From Cerioporus squamosus (Eukaryota; Basidiomycota; Agaricomycetes; Polyporales; Polyporaceae), in the NCBI GenBank assembly GCA_022592435.1, contig JABYQS010000964.1:1-10484 (forward strand): a DNA stretch of 10,484 bases, given 5' to 3'. The stretch's first letter is position 1; each line of letters starts with the position of its first letter. Under the pieces are notes generated by a model. That model was given only the letters and a program-made list of their open reading frames with translations, did not search any database and was not told where the DNA came from. The position numbers and the translations under genes are program-made. This document shows, piece by piece, positions 1 through 7,835 of this stretch.

Positions 1-517
1 CCATCCTCGGTAATAGAGTCGTTGAGAGTCTCCTCACCGATCGTGGTCTGTGCATGGGACTGCAGAGCAGCGAGTGCGTCCGTCTTGGATTTCCTGGGGG
101 CCCTCCTGGAGTTGTCGTTGGAGGCGGGGGCGTCGCTGGGGTGCGCAGGCTCCGGGCGTTCGATCGGAATAGCGCCCTCGACAGCGATGCTCAGGCACGA
201 GGTGAAGGTGGCGACGTTGGCGGAAAAATCAGGAGGCAGGAGGGAGGGGGTCGGGCTGGCGGGGGCAGCACGGGGAGAACGCCCCCTGCGAGCGGCGCCG
301 CCGCGAGGGGAGGGAGAGCCGTGCATTGTGGCCGTGGAGAAGGAAAGGGAAGAGACACTCGTCGACTCGCCTTGATTATGCCCGAAGAGCGGTCCTTCAA
401 CCCAGACACCTTCCGCGTGGGAACTGCAGCCTTCGCGGAGTCCAATTCTACGCGCCGATCTTGCCGCCGCTTGATCGCTGGACTCATAGCCACATACACA
501 ACCTTCCTGCTAGCCAT
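1..517 (-). CDS. N-terminal part of an unidentified basic Ser/Pro-rich protein (partial, one frame shift)
   Basis: I do not recognise the product. I chose the ATG at 517-515, where the protein opens MASRKVVYVAMSPAIKRR; an in-frame ATG at 577 would add an Arg-rich leader that looks non-coding. The first 60 residues are rich in Lys, Arg and Ser. At about 336-344 the coding signal moves by one base: before it the frame reads VSLPFPSP, after it STATMHGSPSPRGGAARRG. This is consistent with one missing base, because the first frame degenerates into Pro/Ala runs and stops near 191. The second frame stays open to the window edge through an Ala/Pro-rich segment, a stretch reading DFSANVATFTSCLSIAVEG (about 230-170) and the polar motif PRKSKTDALAALQSHAQ (about 100-50). 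Composition suggests a disordered nuclear or regulatory protein, which is inference only. The C-terminal domains that would identify it lie outside the window. Confidence 0.6.
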
Positions 518-1690
518 CGAGTCGCCTCCTCTCCTCGCCCGCGCACGCGCCCTGCTCTCCAGCCACCCCTGACGCAAGGCGGCCGCGGGGAGATTGTGCG
601 TCCAGCACGCCCGCGATGGGCACTGCAGATGCCGCTCCCATTCAAGTCCGCGGCGAATCAGGCTTACCCAATCAGCTTCTGTGTTCCCTCTGTGTGGCGC
701 CGCGTGCCCGGCACTTGTGTACCGCAGCGTCTCTTGGTAGCTTCTCTTCCCCTACCGACACACAAACCCTCCAAGCCTCATTCCTCAATGACATGCGTCC
801 AGCTTGCAAAGCTGCGTGATACGTTTCGGTATTCTACGCGACGTTCCTTTCGGATCCCATTTGCGTTGTTCATGAGCACTAGACGCCGGACGGCATCGCT
901 TTCCACTCGGCGCCAAACTTGTCCAGCTTGCCTCCAAGTCGATGTCGAGCTCCATGTCATCAGGCGTGTCTCTACGGTGCCCGAGCACGGACTGTGCATT
1001 CTACGTCCGTGATTGTAAGGATGACAGCGAGAAACGATTTTTGCGCGCGGTTTATGCATACCTGTGCTCAGACACCCGCTTCGCACGCCCTGCCCCAAAA
1101 TATCATCGGAAGGTGCGACGACGGTAGCATCGTTGCCCCGGATGTATGGTAGAAGATCCTGGACTCAAAGGTTACCTGAAGCGGTTACAGATCATCCTAC
1201 ACACACTGTATTGTGTTGTTCGTACCCATGCATATACTCGATACGACCTGCGTGAGCAAGCCGCTGCCAGACGGACGACAGATTCATGACCACTTGCCAC
1301 TATATAGATGCCTCTCGCTGCAGTGATCAAACGAGCAAGACATCCAGACAGCATCTGACGGCAGAGTTGTGGAGGCTGGGCGGCTGGATAGAGTCGGACA
1401 GCCAGGCGTATACTCAACGCCAACGCGTCCGACACATTGCAAACTTGCATGCAGTCACGCTGAAGATGATAACCATGAAGCGCATGCCAGAAACCTTCTA
1501 TACACAATATCTCAAATGATTACGCCAAAGGACGATGCAAAGAGATTGGTGACACGAAGGAACAAACGAATGCAGGAAAGATGATATGTGCGAGTATGGT
1601 ACGATGATGGTGATGCTAATGCTGAACGAGCAAGACATTACGACAACTACACGAGATAAGTGACTTCAAGCCAGACCCCAGAATCCCCGA
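518..1690. other. Intergenic region between the left-edge gene and the 14-3-3 stop
   Basis: This stretch should hold the promoter and 5' leader of the left-edge minus-strand gene (just above 517) and the 3' untranslated region of the 14-3-3 gene (just below 1691). I see no convincing gene. One minus-strand stretch at about 960-785 reads DDMELDIDLEASWTSLAPSG, which has a protein-like acidic start, but it is short and has no recognisable domain. It could be an upstream exon of the left-edge gene or chance. No tRNA, long repeat or transposon ends were seen. Confidence 0.5.
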
Positions 1691-2630
1691 TTATGCGCCC
1701 TCCTCTGCGGGAGCATCTGCGCCCTCATCCTTGTCCGCCGGCTTGTCTGCAAGGAGATGCCATCAAGATGAGAACGCCTACGAAAAAGTATATTACTCAC
1801 CAGACTCTGCATGTCCGAGGTCCAGAGGGTGAGGTTGTCGCGGAGCAACTGCATGATGAGGGTCGAGTCCTTGTAGGACTCTTCCGAGAGCGTATCGAGC
1901 TCGGCAATGGCGTCGTCGAACGCCTGCTTGGCGAGGTGGCAAGCACGGTCGGGCTATTGAGGATCTCGTAGTAGAAGACGGAGAAGTTGAGGGCGAGACC
2001 GAGGCGGATGGGGTGGGTAGGAGGAAGCTCGGTGACAGCAACGTCGGACGCAGCCTTGTAGGCCTCGAGCGACTTGTCGGCGCTCTCTTTCCGCTTGTCG
2101 CCAGTGGCGAACTCGCGAGGTAACGTGGTAGTCACCCATCCTGCGAGCAACGGATAAGGAGATTAGCAGATGGGGCGTAACCAATCACTCACATCTTGTG
2201 GTAGAAGACCTTCGACTCGCCGGAGGCAGCCGAGGGGATAGGTGCTTGTCGAGAACGTCAAGGAGGTCCTCGCAGATCTTCGCAAGCTCGCTCTCGATCT
2301 TCCTCCCGGTAGCCCTTGATCATCTTGACCTGAACCTCATTGCCCTTCGACTCCTCCTTCTGCTCGATGGAGGAGACGATGCGCCACGACGCACGGCGGG
2401 CACCACTGACATTCTTGTAGGCGACGGAGAGGAGGTTACGCTCCTCGACGGTGAGCTCCTGGTCGGAAGAAGCAACGCGCTTCATGTTCTCGACCATCTC
2501 TGCAGGCAGACACGGTCGCGTGAGCAACGCGTGCAAACGGAAACGAGCAGGCCAACCACGTACCCTCTAACGCTCAGCCTGCTCAGCGAGCTTGGCGAGG
2601 GTAGACAGAATCCTCACGAGACTGGGCCAT
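1691..2630 (-). CDS. 14-3-3 protein gene, four exons, reading frame broken by about eight single-base indels
   Basis: 14-3-3 proteins are dimeric, all-helical adaptors that bind phosphoserine or phosphothreonine motifs and control kinases, cell cycle and trafficking in the cytoplasm and nucleus. Exons are 2630-2564, 2499-2193, 2140-1801 and 1746-1691, with introns of 64, 52 and 54 nt and GT...AG ends. The protein opens [10 protein letters not shown]. Both family signatures are visible: [11 protein letters not shown] (exon 2) and [20 protein letters not shown] (exon 3). The acidic tail ends [13 protein letters not shown]. Single-base frame errors appear at about 2599-2601 (extra), 2568 (missing), 2302 (extra), 2240, 2125, 2114, 1950 and 1807 (missing). 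Allowing for them gives 257 aa, normal for fungi. The error near 2125 falls in the HRYLAEF segment, whose Arg-Tyr contacts phosphate in the family. A Ser replaces the usual Ile before GARRASW (2405-2407). Identity is certain; whether the breaks are biological or sequencing error is not. Confidence 0.96.
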
Positions 2631-2689
2631 CTGAGGGTGGATACGTCATCAGCATGCGTGAAGAACCGAGAGAAACGCGTCGGACTGAC
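2631..2689 (-). other. Probable 5' UTR intron ending directly before the 14-3-3 start codon
   Basis: On the minus strand a GTCAGT donor at 2689 and a CTCAG acceptor ending at 2631 frame a 59 nt interval, the same size as the coding introns here. A branch-site-like GCTGATGAC lies about 20 nt before the acceptor. The next bases are the ATG at 2630-2628. If real, splicing places the leader directly against the start codon. This is inferred from sequence signals alone. Confidence 0.45.
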
Positions 2690-2774
2690 TGTAAAAAGTG
2701 GTGGTTGGGTGGGTGGTGAAGGCTGGAACGAGGACGACGGTCAGCACGGCGGAGACGGCGGCGAGCACGATGCG

Positions 2775-2865
2775 GACTGACTGGAGATAGGATGGCGGCG
2801 ACGGGCAGATGATGAGAGTTTTGGAAGAGAGACGTGCAGGTAGATAAATGAACAAATTAAATTCA
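2775..2865 (-). promoter_or_regulatory. Putative core promoter of the 14-3-3 gene (AT-rich element and pyrimidine tract)
   Basis: Read on the minus strand, the AT-rich block GAATTTAATTTGTTCATTTA (about 2863-2844) is followed within 20 nt by a CT-rich run with CTCTCTTCC and CTCTCATCATCTGCCC. It lies about 150-230 nt above the ATG. Pyrimidine-rich tracts next to start sites are typical of strongly expressed fungal genes. There is no canonical TATAAA, so the exact start of transcription is a guess. Confidence 0.4.
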
Positions 2866-2907
2866 GAGCTGGGCAGAGGGTTGTTCGGGTGTGGGCAGAG
2901 GGGAAGT

Positions 2908-2913
2908 CACGTG
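2908..2913. promoter_or_regulatory. CACGTG E-box palindrome upstream of the 14-3-3 gene
   Basis: A perfect CACGTG, extended to GTCACGTGG, lies about 280 nt above the 14-3-3 ATG. bHLH factors of the Cbf1/CPF1 type bind this palindrome in fungi. A six-base site can occur by chance, so its role is inference. Confidence 0.3.
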
Positions 2914-3816
2914 GGGAGCCTTCCGATGGAGGTTCCCCAGGCGTGATTCATATCGGGTAAGCGCCGTCCGAGCGGCCGTTGCGACGCATGCCCATTGCCC
3001 GTCCGTCCTTTGTCTCGCTCGTCCCGCACAATGAAAGCCTTTCGCGGCCCACCTTTCTCTCGCCTTTGTCCGGACGCCGTGGTCGGGCGAGCGCGCTCTG
3101 GCTGCCACCGCAGCGGCGAGCGGGGCAGAGGGCAGCGGGCGGCCAAGGGCGCCACGGCGTCTAGGTTATGACGTCGCCGCCACGATCGAGATCGAGATGT
3201 TGCTATCCTTGTCTGGCTGGGACTCGACAGCTGGGAAACTCGTACACGACCACCGCCAAGGGCGGGCGCGACGGCCTCTGGCACTGTCTCGGGCCACCGG
3301 GCTGTCCGTTCTTCTGCGGCCCAATGATCGAACCAGGCTGCAGCTATCGCAGCTCGATGAATGCGGTCGACTCTCTGCCGCAGGCCACGGCCACCAGGCG
3401 GCCGTCCACCGGTGATGCGGCCATCAGCAACCCCGGATTCTGCCAAACACGGCTTGCACCGGAGGTGCGGGCGACACGCGCAGCCAGCGGCGCGCTCACG
3501 AAGCATGTCGAGATTGTGTTCGTCTCACGCTACGTACTTACAATCATTCAGTGCACTTCGATTGTCTCCAAGTTATCGGTCAATGCCAGGCCAGGATGGC
3601 CACCGCAGCGAGAGCGGGGTACAGCCTCACGTCGACTTACAAGTACAAGGATACTTGAGTCAACCACCTGTCGATGTCCAAGGTCGGTCCCGAGATGGCA
3701 ACTAGAACATCCTTGCCGCACAAGTAGGTGAAGCGGTGCATAGCCAGCATCGACGAGAATGAGTATAGCCCATAGGTCAATGGATCTGACTGTAATCTGC
3801 TAGACGTAACCCTGTA
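2914..3816. other. GC-rich intergenic region between the S28 peptidase 3' end and the 14-3-3 promoter
   Basis: This part should contain the distal 14-3-3 promoter and the 3' untranslated region of the peptidase gene. Long open frames exist on both strands (minus 3506-2907, plus 3168-3731), but they overlap each other, are dominated by Arg, Pro and Ala, and show no family motif, which is expected of stop-poor GC-rich DNA. A CRE-like TGACGTC is present at 3169-3175. No RNA gene or repeat was recognised. Confidence 0.5.
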
Positions 3817-5930
3817 CTAGTGGCTGGAGGGCTTCCACTCCGCAAGCCAGCCGGCGATGGACTTGAGCGCCTGCTGCTGCACCGCAAGCACGGTCGAGTC
3901 GACGTTCGCGTTCGTGGTGGACAGGTCCGAGCAGTGGAACCCGTCCGAGAGAGCCAGCGGCTGCTCAGGCGTGCTCTGGAAGTGCGTGCCGTCCGCGGCA
4001 ACCGTGGCTTCCCTCCAAGGATCGCCTGCGAGACACGGGCAAGTCATGGTCAAGTCAGCACGACGGCAATCATGAGCGGAAGCACTTCGTAGACGTACGT
4101 ATGCCGTTTGCGAAGAAGAGGTGCTTCTCCTTCACGAACCATCCATCATACGCCTTGTTCGTGGCATCGACGTTCGGGACGGGGTGCGTCTGGTTGGCAA
4201 ACTTCTGCGGGAACCAGTAAGGACACTGCCTCTCGTCGTATGCGGGGCGGACGAGGCGCGTGACGATCGTTGGGTGAGGCTCAGGAGCGCCCTCCTGGAA
4301 GAAGCCCATCTCGTTGCAGCTGGGCAACCTATGTCAGAGAGAATGCTCGGTGAGACGTGGCCAATGACGTACACAATCCACGTCCAGGAGCGGCCAGCGT
4401 TGTCGATCGAGGTGTCAGTCCAGAATGCCTGCGTGGGGTCGTACGTTCCCAAGCAAGTACTGTAGACGGCGTCAGCACGGGACCCCAGGAAAGGCTAACC
4501 GACAACGTACACGACATCTGCATCGCCGCACACTACACGCAGCTGTCGTAAGTGGCAAGCCCGAGCTATGCAAGATGTGATAGCTCACGATCGGGGTAGT
4601 ATGTCTTGGTCCAGAACGAGCCCCACGCCTGGAGAGCGTGCTGCAGTCCCCAGCCCTTCGGACCAGCGCTCACTCCGTTCTTGACCTCGAGCGCATCGCA
4701 GAACTCGAAGAAGGTACCGCCGCCTGAGGAAGGGGACAGCGACTGCCAGTCCCAGAGGTTGTTGCGGACTGGAAGCACAAAGCTGAGTAATCAGGCCCAA
4801 AGTCCACTCCTTTGAAGACTCACGAGCGCCCGCGGCATCGTCTAAATGGTTGCTGAGCTCGGTCATGTTGAAGAGCTTCAGGATCGTATTGATCTCCTTG
4901 GAGTTACCGGAGGTGAAAACCGAGTCAATGTGGGCGATCACGGCCTGGACGTCGGCAGAGCAGTTCTTGGGCATGTTATCCAAGATAGGCTGGAAGTATC
5001 CCCAGTAGTCGCTGAAAGGCACCCGGATACGTCAGCATCTCGTGAATATCTGCGCGTAGGAAGCGTACGCACACAATGCTCTCCACGACCGCGGACGACG
5101 CATACGCAGCCTGGAACAGGTTCGGCTTGCTAGGAATCAACATACTAGTCAGCACGAACGCTCGGCAACACATCGCACACTGTTGCTCACTTGACTACTG
5201 TGAAGCTCGTGAGCGCACCCGAGTAGCTTCCGCCGATGAGGACCCACGGAGCCTTGCCCGGCGCGACCGAGTCGCCGTCAGGCTGCGGGAGCTGGACGTT
5301 TTTCGCAAAGTACTCGAGGTCGTCAATCGCCTGCTGGATGGTGTGGAACCGGAGACTGTGGTCCGAGAGGTCATCGAATGGGTTCGACAACCCGTAGTAC
5401 CGGTGCTCGAGCACGATCGCGGAGCCATTGTGCGCCTGAGCAATCTGTCCATTGATAGTGCGGTTCGTGAGGTATCCAGTGTAGGCTAGTGAGTAGCGTT
5501 AACTCCAACATCCCAAGATAGTAGGCATATGCGGACTTACGAGCTGCGTTCGCCTCCCCAGGCGTCATCAAGATGATGGGGCCACCTATTGTAAGAACGT
5601 GAGATTCGTCTCCATGTCGCGCGAGCATGCCGACTGACCCTTTTCGTAGAACTCGTACGTATGCCAGTACCGCTGCTTGAACGTTCCGGCCGACGGATTA
5701 CTGTGGTCGATCAGCTGATCGAAGTAGTATGTCGTGTTGTACGGTGGGAGCTGCGTCCCGTTCCTGCTTGTGACCGGACCACCCTCGGGCGGGGGGACGA
5801 CCGGCACGCTCGGGCGCGGAGGAATGTTCGCATGCGCGCGGCCGTCGGGGGTCTTCGCAGCGACGTCGACTGCCCCGAGGAGAAGCAGCGCAGAGACGAC
5901 CGCCAGGCGGATCGTGTCGATTGGCAACAT
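3817..5930 (-). CDS. Secreted serine peptidase, family S28 (Pro-X carboxypeptidase / dipeptidyl-peptidase II type), ten exons
   Basis: S28 enzymes cleave next to proline, either from the C terminus or as N-terminal dipeptides, usually at acidic pH in lysosomes or outside the cell. Exons are 5930-5639, 5585-5541, 5485-5191, 5129-5073, 5011-4824, 4768-4589, 4532-4511, 4459-4373, 4319-4099 and 4025-3817. They total 1,596 nt and give 531 aa with no frame error. Residues 1-25 form a signal peptide (hydrophobic core AVVSALLLLGAV). A Pro-rich spacer (36-54) follows, then the S28 core starting near YYFDQLIDH. The nucleophile is Ser199 in GGSYSGAL, where the +2 Gly of human PRCP is Ser. Asp464 in the RDPW motif and His493 in DGFHC complete the triad. 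NGT (57), NTT (65), NRT (120) and NGS (132) are candidate glycosylation sites. Length fits the family. Substrate preference cannot be read from sequence. It probably scavenges proline-rich peptides; it could also be vacuolar. Confidence 0.96.
4511..4532 (-). other. 22-nt micro-exon (exon 7) of the S28 peptidase gene
   Basis: The exon encodes the centre of CGDADVVTC. It is flanked by a 56 nt intron upstream (4588-4533, acceptor TGTAG) and a 51 nt intron downstream (4510-4460, donor GTACGT). Phases agree exactly: C plus TG gives Leu, and GT plus T gives Val. Skipping it would lose 22 nt and shift the frame before the triad Asp and His. Confidence 0.85.
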
Positions 5931-6037
5931 TGTGCGGATGACCAGTTCCTGGCTGTCGTGGACGTCGGCTTGATCGCGAGCCTGCGAGAGTTCCAGCAGC
6001 GAAGGGAGGAGCTTGGCTTCGAATGTCTCGCTGATGT

Positions 6038-6044
6038 TCTTATA
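6038..6044 (-). promoter_or_regulatory. TATA-like element of the S28 peptidase gene
   Basis: On the minus strand TATAAGA, in the context CACGTATAAGAAC, lies about 108-114 nt above the ATG at 5930. That leaves room for a leader of roughly 50-80 nt. It is the best TATA match in the upstream 200 nt. No operator-like repeat was seen nearby. Confidence 0.4.
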
Positions 6045-6899
6045 CGTGAGCAGCTTCGCGCCGCGGCGTCATTTCGATACCGAGCACGCGCGAGCACGTC
6101 CAGTTTCGCCGGGAGATCAATTGATAGGGCACCATGGCATCAGGCTGGGGGCCGCTCTCTGTCCGAAGACGTTATTGGCAACGTTGATGCGATAGCGGGC
6201 TGTACATACCAACAAAATACGGCGCCCCAGTCGCACCGTGCTTCGCTGTCAATAGAGCCCGTCAGCTGTGCGTGTCCACATGGACATTCGACCGGCCGAG
6301 CTTGGGGCTGCTTCGTCGTACGAAGCCGTCGGGCAGAAGGCGATATCGACATGCCAAGATATACTTACAGACCGTAGAGCTGAGTCCTCCATCCGGAGAG
6401 CGTTGTACTTGTCTTTGTTGCCACCTTGCGTGTGCCTCCCGGCGGCCTGTTAGTAGCGGCTTGTCTGAGCTTGATGGAGCTGAGTAAGGAAAGAGGGCAT
6501 CGGAGTCAAAATATCGCGGGGAAGACTGATGGAAACGAACACTGCGCCAACCTGAGTACGAACCTGCTTAGAAACATACGGCATCAGAGGCGCCTAGCAG
6601 TACTTGCGTCGATAGCAGTTGGCAGCAGGCTCAGGGCAGGCGGGCCGCGGCACATCGCCGCACGTACTCCTCTGGTCAGTAGGGGCATCTCAGCGCGCCA
6701 GTAGTGTCAAGAACGTAAGAATAACTGGTGCCTCAGAGTACATCAGACAGTACAGGCCGACATGCTGTCGCCTTTAGTAAGCGGAAGAAGAGCCAGGGCA
6801 GTCATGTTATGCTTCCCGGACGAACTGGCGCCACAACGGACCGAGCAGAAGCATGCAACGCCTCCCCATCGGAGTGCCGACTGCAGGCCTGACCAAGTC
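6045..6899. other. Intergenic region upstream of the S28 peptidase promoter
   Basis: I see no supported gene here. Several open frames exist on both strands, including a long plus-strand frame running over the peptidase 5' end (5661-6377), but none has a recognisable motif or convincing exon structure. No tRNA, repeat or transposon terminal structure was found. Confidence 0.45.
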
Positions 6900-7830
6900 T
6901 CGTTCGGACGCACTGATAACGGGGATATGTGGACCACGCTGAGAGGTTGATGCAGGGAGGTTTGGCGACAGGATGGTTGTGAGTCCATGTATACACCAGG
7001 ACTGTTGGAGGGTGTCGTCATGAGACGTAAAGATGACTGCCGTGCTCACCGGGTCGTCTGTCAAACTCACGAAGAAGTACGTCAGTATGACCTTGCGGGG
7101 ATAACCATTTCCTCCAAAGGCGTGCTGTATTGTCCAGGATGGCCCAGGAGCACACACTTTGACACTTGCAGGAAGGAAGGTACAGGCTCACCAGATTCGA
7201 AGTCACGCTGGGCTGCACGTACGGGCAAGCTCTACACCGCCGACCGCGGGACCCAGAACGCATTCTAAGCAGAACGCGCTGAAACAAGCTTGCTCCAAGT
7301 CGTCTCGCATACACGGTTGTCTTGGGGCTTGTGTTCCCCACGTCGATTGTTTATCGAAACATGAACAAAAAACCTCCCACAAGATGGCTGTATGTTGATG
7401 CACGGCGGTGGATTGCCAGCACGCTAAGAGATATCAATGAAAGTTCAGTACGCAACCGTGATGCGAAGCATGGGGACGTACCGAAGTTCCCATAAAGATA
7501 TAGCGGACCACAGCGTGTACTTGACTTGCTCCTCAGGACGGCTGACACGATGAAATACAAGGCTAAGTCTCTCTGAGGTTACCATTTGCCAAACCACAGC
7601 AATAGGTGCGATATATGAAGCAGCAAGTCAAGCATAAGCACCAGCGGACTGTTCGTAATAGGCGTAATAGGATACAAGGAGCTAACAGGAGTCCGCGGGC
7701 TCTGATCGCAATCATGAACGTCGTAAATAGCATACAACAACTGAGCAGAGCTGTACCACAAGATGACATACCACGTCGGGAAGACAAGAATCAATCAAGC
7801 GTCACGGTCATCGGGATTAGCCAAGAATAG
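6900..7830 (-). pseudogene. Possible damaged or unrecognised multi-exon membrane-protein gene
   Basis: Coding-like pieces appear on the minus strand between the coiled-coil gene and the peptidase gene. A frame starting at 7794 is strongly hydrophobic (VILWYSSAQLLYAIYDV, then LMLDLLLHISHLLLWFGKW). Another, near 7557-7483, reads SRPEEQVKYTLWSAISLWEL and ends at a GTACGT donor. A 58 nt intron with a TACTGAAC branch-like site (7481-7424) joins it in frame to VLAIHRRASTYSHLVGG. Removing a 69 nt GTGAGT...CAACAG interval (7070-7002) joins VILTYFF to SWCIHGL, which resembles the FF-x-SG-x-x-H motif of fungal wax-synthase-like MBOAT acyltransferases, with Gly replaced. Frames do not connect into one protein without further splices or indels. 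The intron signals are seen; the gene and its family are inference. Confidence 0.25.
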
Positions 7831-7835
7831 CCCGA

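Noticed and set aside
326..1012. Plus-strand open frame of 228 codons at the left end
   Set aside because: Antisense to a better-supported minus-strand coding segment, with no domain or codon pattern to support it.
1691..2630. Programmed ribosomal frameshifting as the reason for the broken 14-3-3 frame
   Set aside because: There are about eight sites in both directions, without slippery heptamers or a shared context, and the family is not known to use recoding.
3180..3200. Short GATCGAGATCGAGAT repetition
   Set aside because: Too short to be a functional repeat; consistent with chance in GC-rich intergenic DNA.
2907..3506. Minus-strand open frame of 199 codons above the 14-3-3 gene
   Set aside because: Composition is Arg/Ala/Pro-dominated with no recognisable motif or introns, a plus-strand frame covers part of it, and it lies over the probable promoter.
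5661..6377. Long plus-strand open frame of 238 codons
   Set aside because: It overlaps exon 1 and the promoter of the S28 gene, is rich in Arg and Ala, and has no family motif; it is a GC-driven antisense shadow.
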